From UBA9715 sp045614225 (GTDB lineage: Bacteria; Actinomycetota; Coriobacteriia; Coriobacteriales; Eggerthellaceae), in NCBI GenBank assembly GCA_045614225.1, contig JAZLCO010000075.1, forward strand, positions 1-14,024: DNA of 14,024 bases. The letters are read 5' to 3'. The translations under genes and the position numbers were made by a program. Each line of letters opens with the position of its first letter. The first letter of the stretch is position 1. The notes below the pieces were generated by a model. That model was given only the letters and a program-made list of their open reading frames with translations. It was not told the origin of the DNA and did not search any database. This document shows, one piece after another, positions 7,167 to 14,024 of the stretch.

Positions 7167-7192
7167 GTGCTCGCGCGTTTTCCTTCCTGGCC

Positions 7193-7210
7193 TGTTTTAG
7201 CGTGTTTAGC
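7193..7210. repeat. Tandem TGTTT(T)AGC repeat upstream of the phosphatase gene
   Basis: TGTTTTAGC (7193-7201) and TGTTTAGC (7203-7210) repeat with a 10-base period, one helical turn, some 27-45 bases before the phosphatase start on the minus strand. Same-face direct repeats are a common layout for response-regulator sites, but no regulator is identified and no strong promoter is visible alongside. Confidence 0.3.
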
Positions 7211-7270
7211 TTATCACGGCGGGGCAAATTGGATGATTAACTTCGCGAATTAGCCGACCAAAATCGCCAT

Positions 7271-7312
7271 ACAAAACAGTGAGAAGAAAGCCTTGCCGCA
7301 ACGCTGTTTTGT
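7271..7312. repeat. 9-bp inverted repeat in the divergent intergenic region
   Basis: ACAAAACAG (7271-7279) and CTGTTTTGT (7304-7312) are perfect complements separated by 24 bases. The stem is A/T-rich and has no T-run after it, so it is not a standard terminator; it could be an operator pair or an RNA fold. Smaller palindromes follow at 7326-7337 (GAGT-cgaa-ACTC) and 7339-7350 (TGTCG-ct-CGACA). Confidence 0.35.
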
Positions 7313-7426
7313 TCATTGTCGTTCTGAGTCGAAACTCGTGTCGCTCGACAGGTTATTTGCCATAGTACGCAGCCTGCGCAGCCGTTGCGTTGTTGAACAA
7401 GAAATTGAGGGGGCCATAAAACACGC

Positions 7427-7534
7427 CGTCGAGCGCTCGCTTCAAGAACCGAAAGAAACGCCTTTCTAATTGCAAAACCAAGATAAGAATTTGAACTCCC
7501 CAAGCAGCGTCTCTTGGCTTGGGGCGTTTTCTGT
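7427..7534 (+). ncRNA. Candidate small RNA ending at an intrinsic terminator
   Basis: The strong plus-strand terminator at 7498-7530 has no plus-strand gene before it: the nearest upstream coding sequence is the divergent phosphatase. A weak promoter match (TTGAAC at 7393-7398, 16-base spacer, CATAAA at 7415-7420) would start a transcript of about 105 bases near 7427. The transcript would contain a GAGCGCTC palindrome near its 5' end, an A-rich unstructured middle and the terminator hairpin, a layout typical of trans-acting small RNAs. No known RNA family is recognised, and both ends are estimates. Confidence 0.35.
7498..7530 (+). terminator. Intrinsic terminator within the divergent intergenic region
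   Basis: CCCCAAGC (7498-7505) pairs with GCTTGGGG (7517-7524) around an 11-base loop, followed by CGTTTTCTGTCTT. The T-run is on the plus strand only. It lies about 90 bases before the proposed hybrid-kinase promoter, so it is separate from that gene's own transcript unless transcription starts further upstream. Confidence 0.7.
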
Positions 7535-7566
7535 CTTACAGAACCTCGCCCATTGCGCCGCATGCT

Positions 7567-7622
7567 TGCCATTGGCGATTTTGCCCTGCCATTGAAAGCG
7601 CTGCCCCAAAGTGGGCTATACT
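7567..7622 (+). promoter_or_regulatory. Promoter and TGCCATTG direct repeat of the hybrid kinase gene
   Basis: TATACT (7617-7622) is a good -10; TTGAAA (7592-7597) is a plausible -35 but the spacer is long at 19 bases. Two perfect copies of TGCCATTG (7567-7574 and 7587-7594) are 20 bases apart, two helical turns, and the second overlaps the -35. This is the geometry expected for an activator binding tandem sites at a weak promoter. Transcription would start near 7629, about 80 bases before ATG 7709. Confidence 0.5.
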
Positions 7623-7708
7623 CGTCATGATTGAATTCTTCATTCCGCGCACCAGACTGCGCGATAGGTTATGAGGTCTGGATTGCATCGGTAAATTTGG
7701 AGAACAGG

Positions 7709-10162
<2,454 letters not shown>

Positions 10163-10179
10163 TAATCCTGTATGAACGG

Positions 10180-10196
10180 CGAGGATTCCCTCGTTT
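10180..10196 (+). terminator. Weak hairpin terminator between convergent kinase and MATE genes
   Basis: CGAGG (10180-10184) pairs with CCTCG (10189-10193) around a 4-base loop, followed by only three Ts. It lies in the 35-base gap between the kinase stop (10162) and the MATE stop (10198). It is the only terminator-like structure there and is short. Confidence 0.35.
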
Positions 10197-10197
10197 G

Positions 10198-11562
10198 TCA
10201 TACTGGCAGTTCTTCCGCTTCACCATTATGAAGGTCATCCAGCTTCATCGTCTTTGCCAGCACGAGCGCGAGCACCGCACTTGCTAATGCGGAGACTGGA
10301 GCCGTCAGCCAGATTCCGTTCAACCCCAATGTCGACGTGAGCAGGAACAACGATGCAATTGGGAACACCAGCGTCCCGAAAGCTGCTGCGACCATCGAGC
10401 GCGCCGGGCGATCGACGGCCGTGAAGAACGACGAGAAGCTCGAATCGACCCACCCGACGAGGTACGAGAACGAGAAGATCTTGATAGCGGTGATGCTCAT
10501 CGCCAGAAGCTCCTCGTCGCCCGGCTTCACGAACACCGTGGCAAGCGAAGGTCCGGCGAGCAGCATGAGCGCGAACGCCACCGCCGAGGTGATGGCCGAT
10601 GCGGCGGCAACCCTCTTGAAGAGCTCCTTCGTCCTGTCGATGAGCCCCGCACCGTAGCAATGGCTGATGGCGGGTTGCATCGAGTCGCTTATCCCGAAGT
10701 TCAGCATGCCAACGACCTCGTCGGCGTACATGACGATAGCGAACGCCGCCACAGCCGTCGTGCCTCCGTAACGCAAAAGGAACAAATTGAAGACGATGCT
10801 CATGATCGAAACGGCGATACTCGAGAAGAACTCGCTCGCCCCGTTTGCGACGATGCGAAGGAGGCGCACGACTTCGATGCGTCCCCTTGTGTAGTAGACG
10901 TCCAGACGCCTGTTGCGGAACATGGCAAGCGTCACGATGGAGCCTATGGCTATCGAGCCGCAGCTCGCCAGAGCAGCCGCCATGACCCCCTGGTGAAGCA
11001 GTACGACCAGGACGAAGGTCGCGACGATGTTGACCACCTGCGTCGCAATGTTCACGACCATGCTGACCGTCTGCTTCCCACAGACACGCAGGTAGTTGTC
11101 GGTGGCAAAGTAGATGAGCACGAGTGGGGCGAGCGCCGAATGCACCGAGAGGTACTCGACACCGTAGCCGATGGCCTTTGGGGTTGCTCCAGGCGCGACC
11201 AACTCGACGAACGGTCGCGCGAAGGCAAGGCCCAACGCACCAACAATGCATGAGGAAACGACAATGAACAACACGGAGAAGGAGAAGACGCGCGAGGCCT
11301 CATCGCGCTTCCCAGCACCGAGCAGCATGGAAATGCTGACAGACGCGCCTGTTGCCACCATGTTCGACAACGCCTCGGCGATCATGACAATCGGCATGAT
11401 GAGGTTGACGGCCGCGAGTGCGTCTCCCCCGATAAAACGTCCGACGAAGAAACCGTCGGCTATCGAGTAAAAGGCGCCGAACACGGATGTGATGGCGGCA
11501 GGCGCCGCGCAGCGGAAGAGCAGCTTTGTCGGCTCAAGTTCCTTGAATATCTCGGATCCCAT
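10198..11562 (-). CDS. MATE family multidrug/toxin exporter
   Basis: The 454-residue product is a standard-length MATE transporter with about 12 membrane helices. The first half carries the family-typical AAPAAITSVFGAFYSIADGFFVGRFIGGDALAAVNL (in the MATE N-terminal position), and the second half repeats the fold, including YGGTTAVAAFAIVMYADEV and ISDSMQPAISHCYGAG. MATE proteins export cationic drugs, dyes or metabolites using a Na+ or H+ gradient; substrate and coupling ion cannot be read here. ATG 11562 is preceded by GGAG at 6 bases; the frame stays open upstream to 11637 but that extension covers the leader hairpins and lacks a ribosome site. The gene is transcribed divergently from the unknown gene at 11692, and its 5' leader carries attenuator-like structures. 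Confidence 0.9.
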   Translation of the reverse strand: MGSEIFKELEPTKLLFRCAAPAAITSVFGAFYSIADGFFVGRFIGGDALAAVNLIMPIVMIAEALSNMVATGASVSISMLLGAGKRDEASRVFSFSVLFIVVSSCIVGALGLAFARPFVELVAPGATPKAIGYGVEYLSVHSALAPLVLIYFATDNYLRVCGKQTVSMVVNIATQVVNIVATFVLVVLLHQGVMAAALASCGSIAIGSIVTLAMFRNRRLDVYYTRGRIEVVRLLRIVANGASEFFSSIAVSIMSIVFNLFLLRYGGTTAVAAFAIVMYADEVVGMLNFGISDSMQPAISHCYGAGLIDRTKELFKRVAAASAITSAVAFALMLLAGPSLATVFVKPGDEELLAMSITAIKIFSFSYLVGWVDSSFSSFFTAVDRPARSMVAAAFGTLVFPIASLFLLTSTLGLNGIWLTAPVSALASAVLALVLAKTMKLDDLHNGEAEELPV

Positions 11563-11576
11563 ATGCTTCTCCAAAT

Positions 11577-11674
11577 AAAAAATGCACCCGGCTTCCAGCA
11601 GCTTGCAACTGCGGGAAAAACCGGGCGCACCCGACACCTAATCCGGCAGGCGGGCTGGTTGTTCTTCTCAGCCC
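11577..11674 (-). promoter_or_regulatory. Attenuator/riboswitch-like leader of the MATE gene
   Basis: In transcript sense (minus): hairpin A, GGGCTG with CAGCCC (plus 11669-11674 and 11652-11657, 11-base loop); hairpin B, TCGGG-tgcg-CCCGG (plus 11634-11621), followed at once by TTTTT (11620-11616); hairpin C, TGCGCCCGG (11629-11621) with CCGGGTGCA (11591-11583), nine pairs including one G-U, a 29-base loop holding a GCAG/CTGC mini-hairpin, then TTTTTT (11582-11577). B and C share 11621-11629, so they cannot form together. C is a full intrinsic terminator ending only about 15 bases before the start codon. Competing stems ahead of a transporter suggest transcription attenuation by a ligand, protein or ribosome. 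No known riboswitch class is recognised. Confidence 0.6.
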
Positions 11675-11691
11675 CATCAGAAGGAGGCCTT

Positions 11692-12300
11692 ATGGGATAT
11701 CAAGAGGCATTCAAACCAATCAGCCACCTCGCAGAGGCCGCGGGCATTCGAGAAGCGGTTGAAGAATACAAAGACTGTCCGGACATACCAGGATATTGCA
11801 CCTTCTACTGCGCAACAAAATCGAAAGACGCCTTCGACGAAAACGGCAGTCCTCGCCTATACGCTTGCGTAGGTGGCGATCGATGCGTCTCGATGCACGT
11901 AGGTCGATACAGTTTCGACCCGCCCCTCGGCTGGGTCTACGACGACCACTTCGAAGACCTGGACAACGCCTTGCTCGATGAGGCGGCCCTCGAGCGCCCG
12001 GACCTCGCTTCCGCCGCACGCGCTGAAACCGAGCGACGCTTCGAGGAGCCCGTCGAGGAGACCCACCGGTGGCGCGCGGAGCTTGACCGCCAACGCGAGG
12101 AGCTTCGCCCCAAGATAGTGCGATACCTCTCGGAGCATGGGCCGACCCGGCACCAGGATATGCTCAAAGTGGAGGAGCTCGCTGAATACTCGGAACTGCA
12201 CAACGTGCTGAACCAGCTCGTATGGGAGGGCTTCCTCGAGGAAAAACGTTCTAGGCGAACTCAACGACTCCCACGCTATGCGCTCGCCCGCAAGTCGTAA
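11692..12300 (+). CDS. Unknown protein with Cys-rich N-terminal domain and winged-helix-like C-terminus
   Basis: The product is 202 residues; ATG 11692 has AGAAGGAGG four bases upstream. I do not recognise the family. Residues 1-95 form a compact domain with five cysteines (C29, C36, C40, C59, C65) spaced as C-x3-C and C-x5-C, which could hold a metal or act in redox sensing. Residues 98-140 are charged and probably helical or coiled coil. Residues 138-198 read like a winged helix (ELRPKIVRYLSEHGPT, then HNVLNQLVWEGFLEEKRS, then a basic wing), a pattern common in transcription regulators. It is divergent from the MATE gene, so it could regulate it, and it is 45 bases upstream of the toxin gene, so it may also lead that operon. 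No membrane segment or signal peptide. Function not assigned. Confidence 0.7.
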   Translation: MGYQEAFKPISHLAEAAGIREAVEEYKDCPDIPGYCTFYCATKSKDAFDENGSPRLYACVGGDRCVSMHVGRYSFDPPLGWVYDDHFEDLDNALLDEAALERPDLASAARAETERRFEEPVEETHRWRAELDRQREELRPKIVRYLSEHGPTRHQDMLKVEELAEYSELHNVLNQLVWEGFLEEKRSRRTQRLPRYALARKS

Positions 12301-12345
12301 TTGACGGGAGCTCTGCCGCAGACGCACTTACGAGGAGGTGTTCGC

Positions 12346-12741
12346 ATGACGTTTGGGGAAAGACTGGGCAGTGTTGACATATTGTCGCTTATAAGCGACA
12401 ATATGGAGGCAAAGGAGCCAGACACACTCGAAATCTGGACAACGCCCGCCTTCGACCGATGGTTCTCGAAGCTACGCGACCGAGCAGCCAAAGCCAAGAT
12501 CGCGCAGTATTTCGACGCTGTCGCCGCACTCGGCCGCCTCAAGGGAGACCTGAAGCCGGTGGGCGACCATGTGACCGAAGTGCGTTTCAATTTTGGCCCA
12601 GGCTATCGCGTCTACCTGACGCAGGAAGGCGACAAGCTGGTGCTTTTGCTCGTCGGAGGCGACAAATCATCCCAGCATCGGGATATAAAGAAGGCCAAAG
12701 AGCTTGCGATGGAATGGAGGCAGGCGCATGAAAATCAGTAA
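12346..12741 (+). CDS. RelE/ParE-superfamily toxin, HigB/phage Gp49 (HI1419) type
   Basis: The product is 131 residues from ATG 12346. The core matches the Gp49/HigB-like family (PF05973): FDRWFSKLRDRAAKAKIA (36-53), DLKPVGDHVTEVRFNFGPGYRVYL (68-91) and LLLVGGDKSSQHRDIKKAKELA (100-121). Conserved Arg80, Tyr87, Arg88, Tyr90 and Lys107 belong to the RelE-like fold; members are usually ribosome-dependent mRNA endonucleases. The start is uncertain. ATG 12346 has GAGGAGG 7 bases upstream, but ATG 12403 gives the typical ~112-residue length and begins at the end of a 26-bp palindrome with a -10-like TATAAG placed for leaderless transcription. The toxin precedes the antitoxin, overlapping it by 14 bases. 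Confidence 0.85.
   Translation: MTFGERLGSVDILSLISDNMEAKEPDTLEIWTTPAFDRWFSKLRDRAAKAKIAQYFDAVAALGRLKGDLKPVGDHVTEVRFNFGPGYRVYLTQEGDKLVLLLVGGDKSSQHRDIKKAKELAMEWRQAHENQ
12374..12404 (+). promoter_or_regulatory. Perfect 26-bp palindrome with promoter elements at the toxin start (likely autoregulatory operator)
   Basis: Positions 12379-12404 are a perfect palindrome centred between 12391 and 12392 (half site ATATTGTCGCTTA). TTGACA at 12374-12379 abuts it; 17 bases downstream lies GACAAT (12397-12402), a 4/6 -10. The centre of the palindrome contains TATAAG (12390-12395), which would place transcription start at the A of ATG 12403. Binding by the HTH antitoxin here would block RNA polymerase, as in HigBA-type operons. 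Confidence 0.65.
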
Positions 12742-13033
12742 ATGGGATGCGGCAGATTACCTCGAAACGCCCGATGACGTCGCCCATTTCATCAACGCCG
12801 CCCTCGAAGACGGCGACCCGATTGTCGTGAAACACGCAATCGGCACGGCGGCCCGCTCGAAAGGCATGGCGACAATAGCCGAGGAAGCGAACCTCAACCG
12901 AACGAGTCTCTATCGAGCGTTCGAGGACGATGGCAATCCGCTGTTTTTCAACGTGCTCAAGGTGCTGTCGAGTTTGGGCCTCTCGCTTCAAGTGGTGCCT
13001 GCAGCAACAACCACGCATAAAGTATCCGCATAG
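12728..13033 (+). CDS. HI1420-type addiction-module antitoxin (HTH)
   Basis: The 101-residue product matches the HI1420 family of addiction-module antidotes that pair with HI1419/Gp49-type toxins. ATG 12728 has GGAGG 7 bases upstream and overlaps the toxin end by 14 bases, so it is translationally coupled. The N-terminus KISKWDAADYLETPDDVAHFINAALEDGDP is family typical and probably contacts the toxin. Residues about 46-66 (GMATIAEEANLNRTSLYRAFE) form the helix-turn-helix that should bind the palindrome at the toxin promoter, and LFFNVLKVLSSLGLSLQV completes the DNA-binding fold. An in-frame TTG at 12704 would add eight residues but has no ribosome site. Confidence 0.88.
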   Translation: MKISKWDAADYLETPDDVAHFINAALEDGDPIVVKHAIGTAARSKGMATIAEEANLNRTSLYRAFEDDGNPLFFNVLKVLSSLGLSLQVVPAATTTHKVSA

Positions 13034-13039
13034 ATTGCC

Positions 13040-13636
13040 ATGGACAAATTCCTCGCAGCCAGCAGGTACATCGACTTCGATGCTGACAACATCCAGGCGA
13101 AAATCTACGAGTTGTTTTCGGACAGCATGAGCAGCATCGACAAAGCTCGGATCGCTTTCGAGTTCGTGCGCGACGAGATACCACATTCTTTCGACTGCGA
13201 CGCTACAGTGATTACAGCAAGGGCCTCCGACGTCCTTAAGTACAGGACAGGCATCTGTCACGCCAAGGCAAACCTCCTCGCCGCGCTGTTGCGCTCGCAG
13301 GGCGTCCCGACAGGCTTCTGCTTCCAGCGCATCACACTAGCTGACGACGATTCCATGGGATATTGTGTTCACGCGTTCAATGCTGTTTATGTTGGCGGCA
13401 AATGGATAAAGCTCGATGCGAGGGGGAATAAACCGGGTGTTCATACCCACTTCTCCACGGAAGAGCCCTCCCTCGCATTCGAGTGCCGTCCCGAATACGA
13501 GGAGCATTTCTGGAAAGGAATCTATGCGGAGCCTCACCTGGCAACCATGAGGGCGCTCGAAGAATCGCGACACCTGCAGGACGTCATCGAAAAATTGCCC
13601 GACGAAATCGATACGGCGCCCGATACCAATGGATAA
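13040..13636 (+). CDS. Transglutaminase-like superfamily protein (papain-fold cysteine peptidase)
   Basis: The 198-residue soluble product has the full transglutaminase-core triad: Cys73 in YRTGICHAKANLLAALLRSQG, His111 in YCVHAFNAVYV and Asp126 in KWIKLDARGNKPG, with the usual spacing and order (PF01841). No signal peptide, so it acts in the cytoplasm. Bacterial members are often peptidases or amidases, not cross-linking enzymes. ATG 13040 lies 7 bases after the antitoxin stop with no clear ribosome site, which suggests coupling to the upstream stop codon and membership in the toxin-antitoxin operon. C-terminal residues 150-198 are charged and probably helical. The substrate is unknown. Similar proteins occur as stand-alone genes of general metabolism, so the operon link may be accidental. 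Confidence 0.8.
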   Translation: MDKFLAASRYIDFDADNIQAKIYELFSDSMSSIDKARIAFEFVRDEIPHSFDCDATVITARASDVLKYRTGICHAKANLLAALLRSQGVPTGFCFQRITLADDDSMGYCVHAFNAVYVGGKWIKLDARGNKPGVHTHFSTEEPSLAFECRPEYEEHFWKGIYAEPHLATMRALEESRHLQDVIEKLPDEIDTAPDTNG

Positions 13637-13700
13637 CGGAATGGCATTTGGAAGAATTGCCAGCGAGTGAAAGCGTTAACTGTCAGAACAGAACCAGGAA

Positions 13701-13720
13701 CGATTCTTGACCGATTCTTG
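13701..13720 (+). repeat. CGATTCTTG direct repeat
   Basis: CGATTCTTG occurs at 13701-13709 and 13712-13720, an 11-base period, in the gap after the transglutaminase-like gene. Apart from this and a T-run-less hairpin (TGGCA 13642-13646 with TGCCA 13658-13662), nothing coding is visible between 13637 and 13740. Confidence 0.4.
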
Positions 13721-13739
13721 GCTGGCACCTCGAGTCAAG

Positions 13740-13769
13740 AAAAAAGGCCAGAAGCGCGAAGCTCTGACC
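13740..13769 (-). terminator. Intrinsic terminator downstream of the tRNA fragment
   Basis: On the minus strand, GGTCAGAGC (plus 13769-13761) pairs with GCTTCTGGCC (plus 13755-13746), with one bulged T and one G-U pair and a 5-base loop, then six Ts (13745-13740). It lies 9 bases after the CCA of the tRNA-like sequence, as expected for the native terminator of a tRNA gene. Confidence 0.75.
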
Positions 13770-13777
13770 TGGGTATT

Positions 13778-13822
13778 TGGTAGCTCCGACCGGATTCGAA
13801 CCGGCGACCTCCGCCTTGAGAG
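13778..13822 (-). pseudogene. 3' part of a tRNA gene (attachment-site core, no matching 5' half)
   Basis: Reading the minus strand, 13822-13778 contains an anticodon-loop-like CTCTCAA, stem strand GGCGG, variable AGGTC, a T-arm GCCGG-TTCGAAT-CCGGT, acceptor strand CGGAGCT, A73 and an encoded CCA. This is a textbook tRNA 3' half. The 5' side fails: the bases before the anticodon loop (CCTCA) do not pair with GGCGG, and no D-arm or complementary acceptor strand (AGCTCCG) exists at the right distance. The amino acid cannot be assigned safely (a CTC anticodon would be Glu). Such a truncated copy next to a native terminator is what remains at one end of an element integrated in a tRNA gene. Confidence 0.65.
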
Positions 13823-14024
13823 TGAGGAAATACGGCCGACCTTCGGTCACCATCTACTATCATTTGCGCTGGTCAGAGCGAAAATCGCGTGACAATCCGC
13901 GACCATCGAAAACGGTTGATTCTAGCTCAATCTTGACACTTGTGTTGACAGCCTCTTGACACCCCCCGATGGCTGTCGGTCCCGCTAGAGGGACACGCGG
14001 AAGGCGACCGCAGAGCACCGGAAA
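13823..14024. mobile_element. Probable left edge of an integrated element (extends beyond window)
   Basis: Sequence right of the tRNA fragment is not tRNA and contains no convincing gene. It holds a GACC-ttc-GGTC hairpin (13838-13848), three exact TTGACA repeats (13933-13938, 13945-13950, 13956-13961) at 12- and 11-base periods, and GTCCC-gctaga-GGGAC near 13980. Short direct repeats about 110-140 bases from an attachment core are the usual layout of integrase arm-type sites. Because the tRNA terminator lies on the left, the element should extend rightwards and the intact tRNA should be at its far end. No integrase is visible inside the window. Confidence 0.45.
13933..13961 (+). repeat. Three TTGACA direct repeats (candidate arm-type integrase sites)
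   Basis: TTGACA occurs at 13933-13938, 13945-13950 and 13956-13961, flanked mostly by C on the left and C/G on the right. The 11-12 base phasing places all three on one DNA face. They resemble -35 elements but none has a matching -10 at proper distance, so protein binding is the likelier role. Confidence 0.5.

Noticed and set aside
7237..7572. 111-codon minus-strand frame in the divergent intergenic region
   Set aside because: Low-complexity Arg/Ser/Cys-rich text with no ribosome site; it crosses the terminator and dyads and looks non-coding.
10235..11251. 338-codon minus-strand frame inside the MATE gene
   Set aside because: It is the other reading frame of an obvious MATE transporter, with Arg/Cys/His-rich text and no domain.
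11621..11691. TPP riboswitch suggested by GGGGCTGAGA and a following CTGCCGGATTA in the MATE leader
   Set aside because: The rest of the thi-box consensus (CTGGATAATGCCAGCG-type segment and closing stem) is not present, and a MATE exporter is not an expected target; the similarity is partial.
13778..13860. A complete functional tRNA gene
   Set aside because: Only the T-arm, 3' acceptor strand and CCA are sound; the anticodon stem does not pair and there is no D-arm or 5' acceptor strand.
13707..13959. Two plus-strand frames containing SSDRIRTGDLRLE and VAPTGFEPATSALR
   Set aside because: These phrases are the well-known false translations of the strand opposite a tRNA 3' end; the sequence is tRNA-derived.

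Overview
The window reads like a chromosomal stretch of a moderately GC-rich gut actinobacterium, most likely class Coriobacteriia (Eggerthellaceae type). The grounds are an MttB-family methyltransferase homologue without pyrrolysine, a 5TM-Lyt/SpoIIE phosphatase with RsbV/RsbW-like partners, a large hybrid histidine kinase and clear AGGAGG-type ribosome binding sites. This placement is inferred from gene content, not from a marker gene.

Layout. (1) 1-389 (+) is the 3' end of a PHP-domain phosphoesterase; it converges on a minus-strand block and shares a bidirectional terminator with it. (2) 482-3703 (-) holds, in transcription order, an asparagine-synthetase-like protein lacking the glutaminase nucleophile, an 80-residue protein of unknown function, a strong intrinsic terminator, and an MttB-like methyltransferase. 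The gaps are rich in palindromes. (3) 3894-7166 (-) is a tight partner-switching operon: membrane sensor/SpoIIE phosphatase, STAS anti-anti-sigma factor, and RsbW-like ATPase. No sigma factor is adjacent. (4) 7167-7708 is an unusually long divergent intergenic region with a terminator that has no obvious upstream gene (candidate small RNA) and a plausible promoter with a direct repeat. (5) 7709-10162 (+) is a hybrid histidine kinase with two receiver domains. (6) 10198-11562 (-) is a MATE-family exporter whose leader carries overlapping, mutually exclusive hairpins, each followed by a T-run: a likely attenuator or riboswitch. (7) 11692-13636 (+) is a compact four-gene run: an unknown Cys-containing protein with a winged-helix-like tail, a HigB/Gp49-type RelE/ParE toxin, an HI1420-type antitoxin and a transglutaminase-like protease. 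A perfect 26-bp palindrome lies at the toxin start. (8) 13740-14024 holds the 3' part of a tRNA gene (-) with a downstream terminator but no matching 5' half, followed by three TTGACA direct repeats. This looks like the attachment-site boundary of an integrated element extending rightwards out of the window.

How the parts may work together: two signalling systems (partner switching and hybrid kinase) are transcribed divergently from one regulatory region, and accessory metabolism, export and toxin-antitoxin genes flank them. The most unusual items are the MATE leader, the glutaminase-less synthetase with its small-protein and MttB neighbours, the toxin promoter palindrome with two possible starts, and the tRNA-linked element edge.
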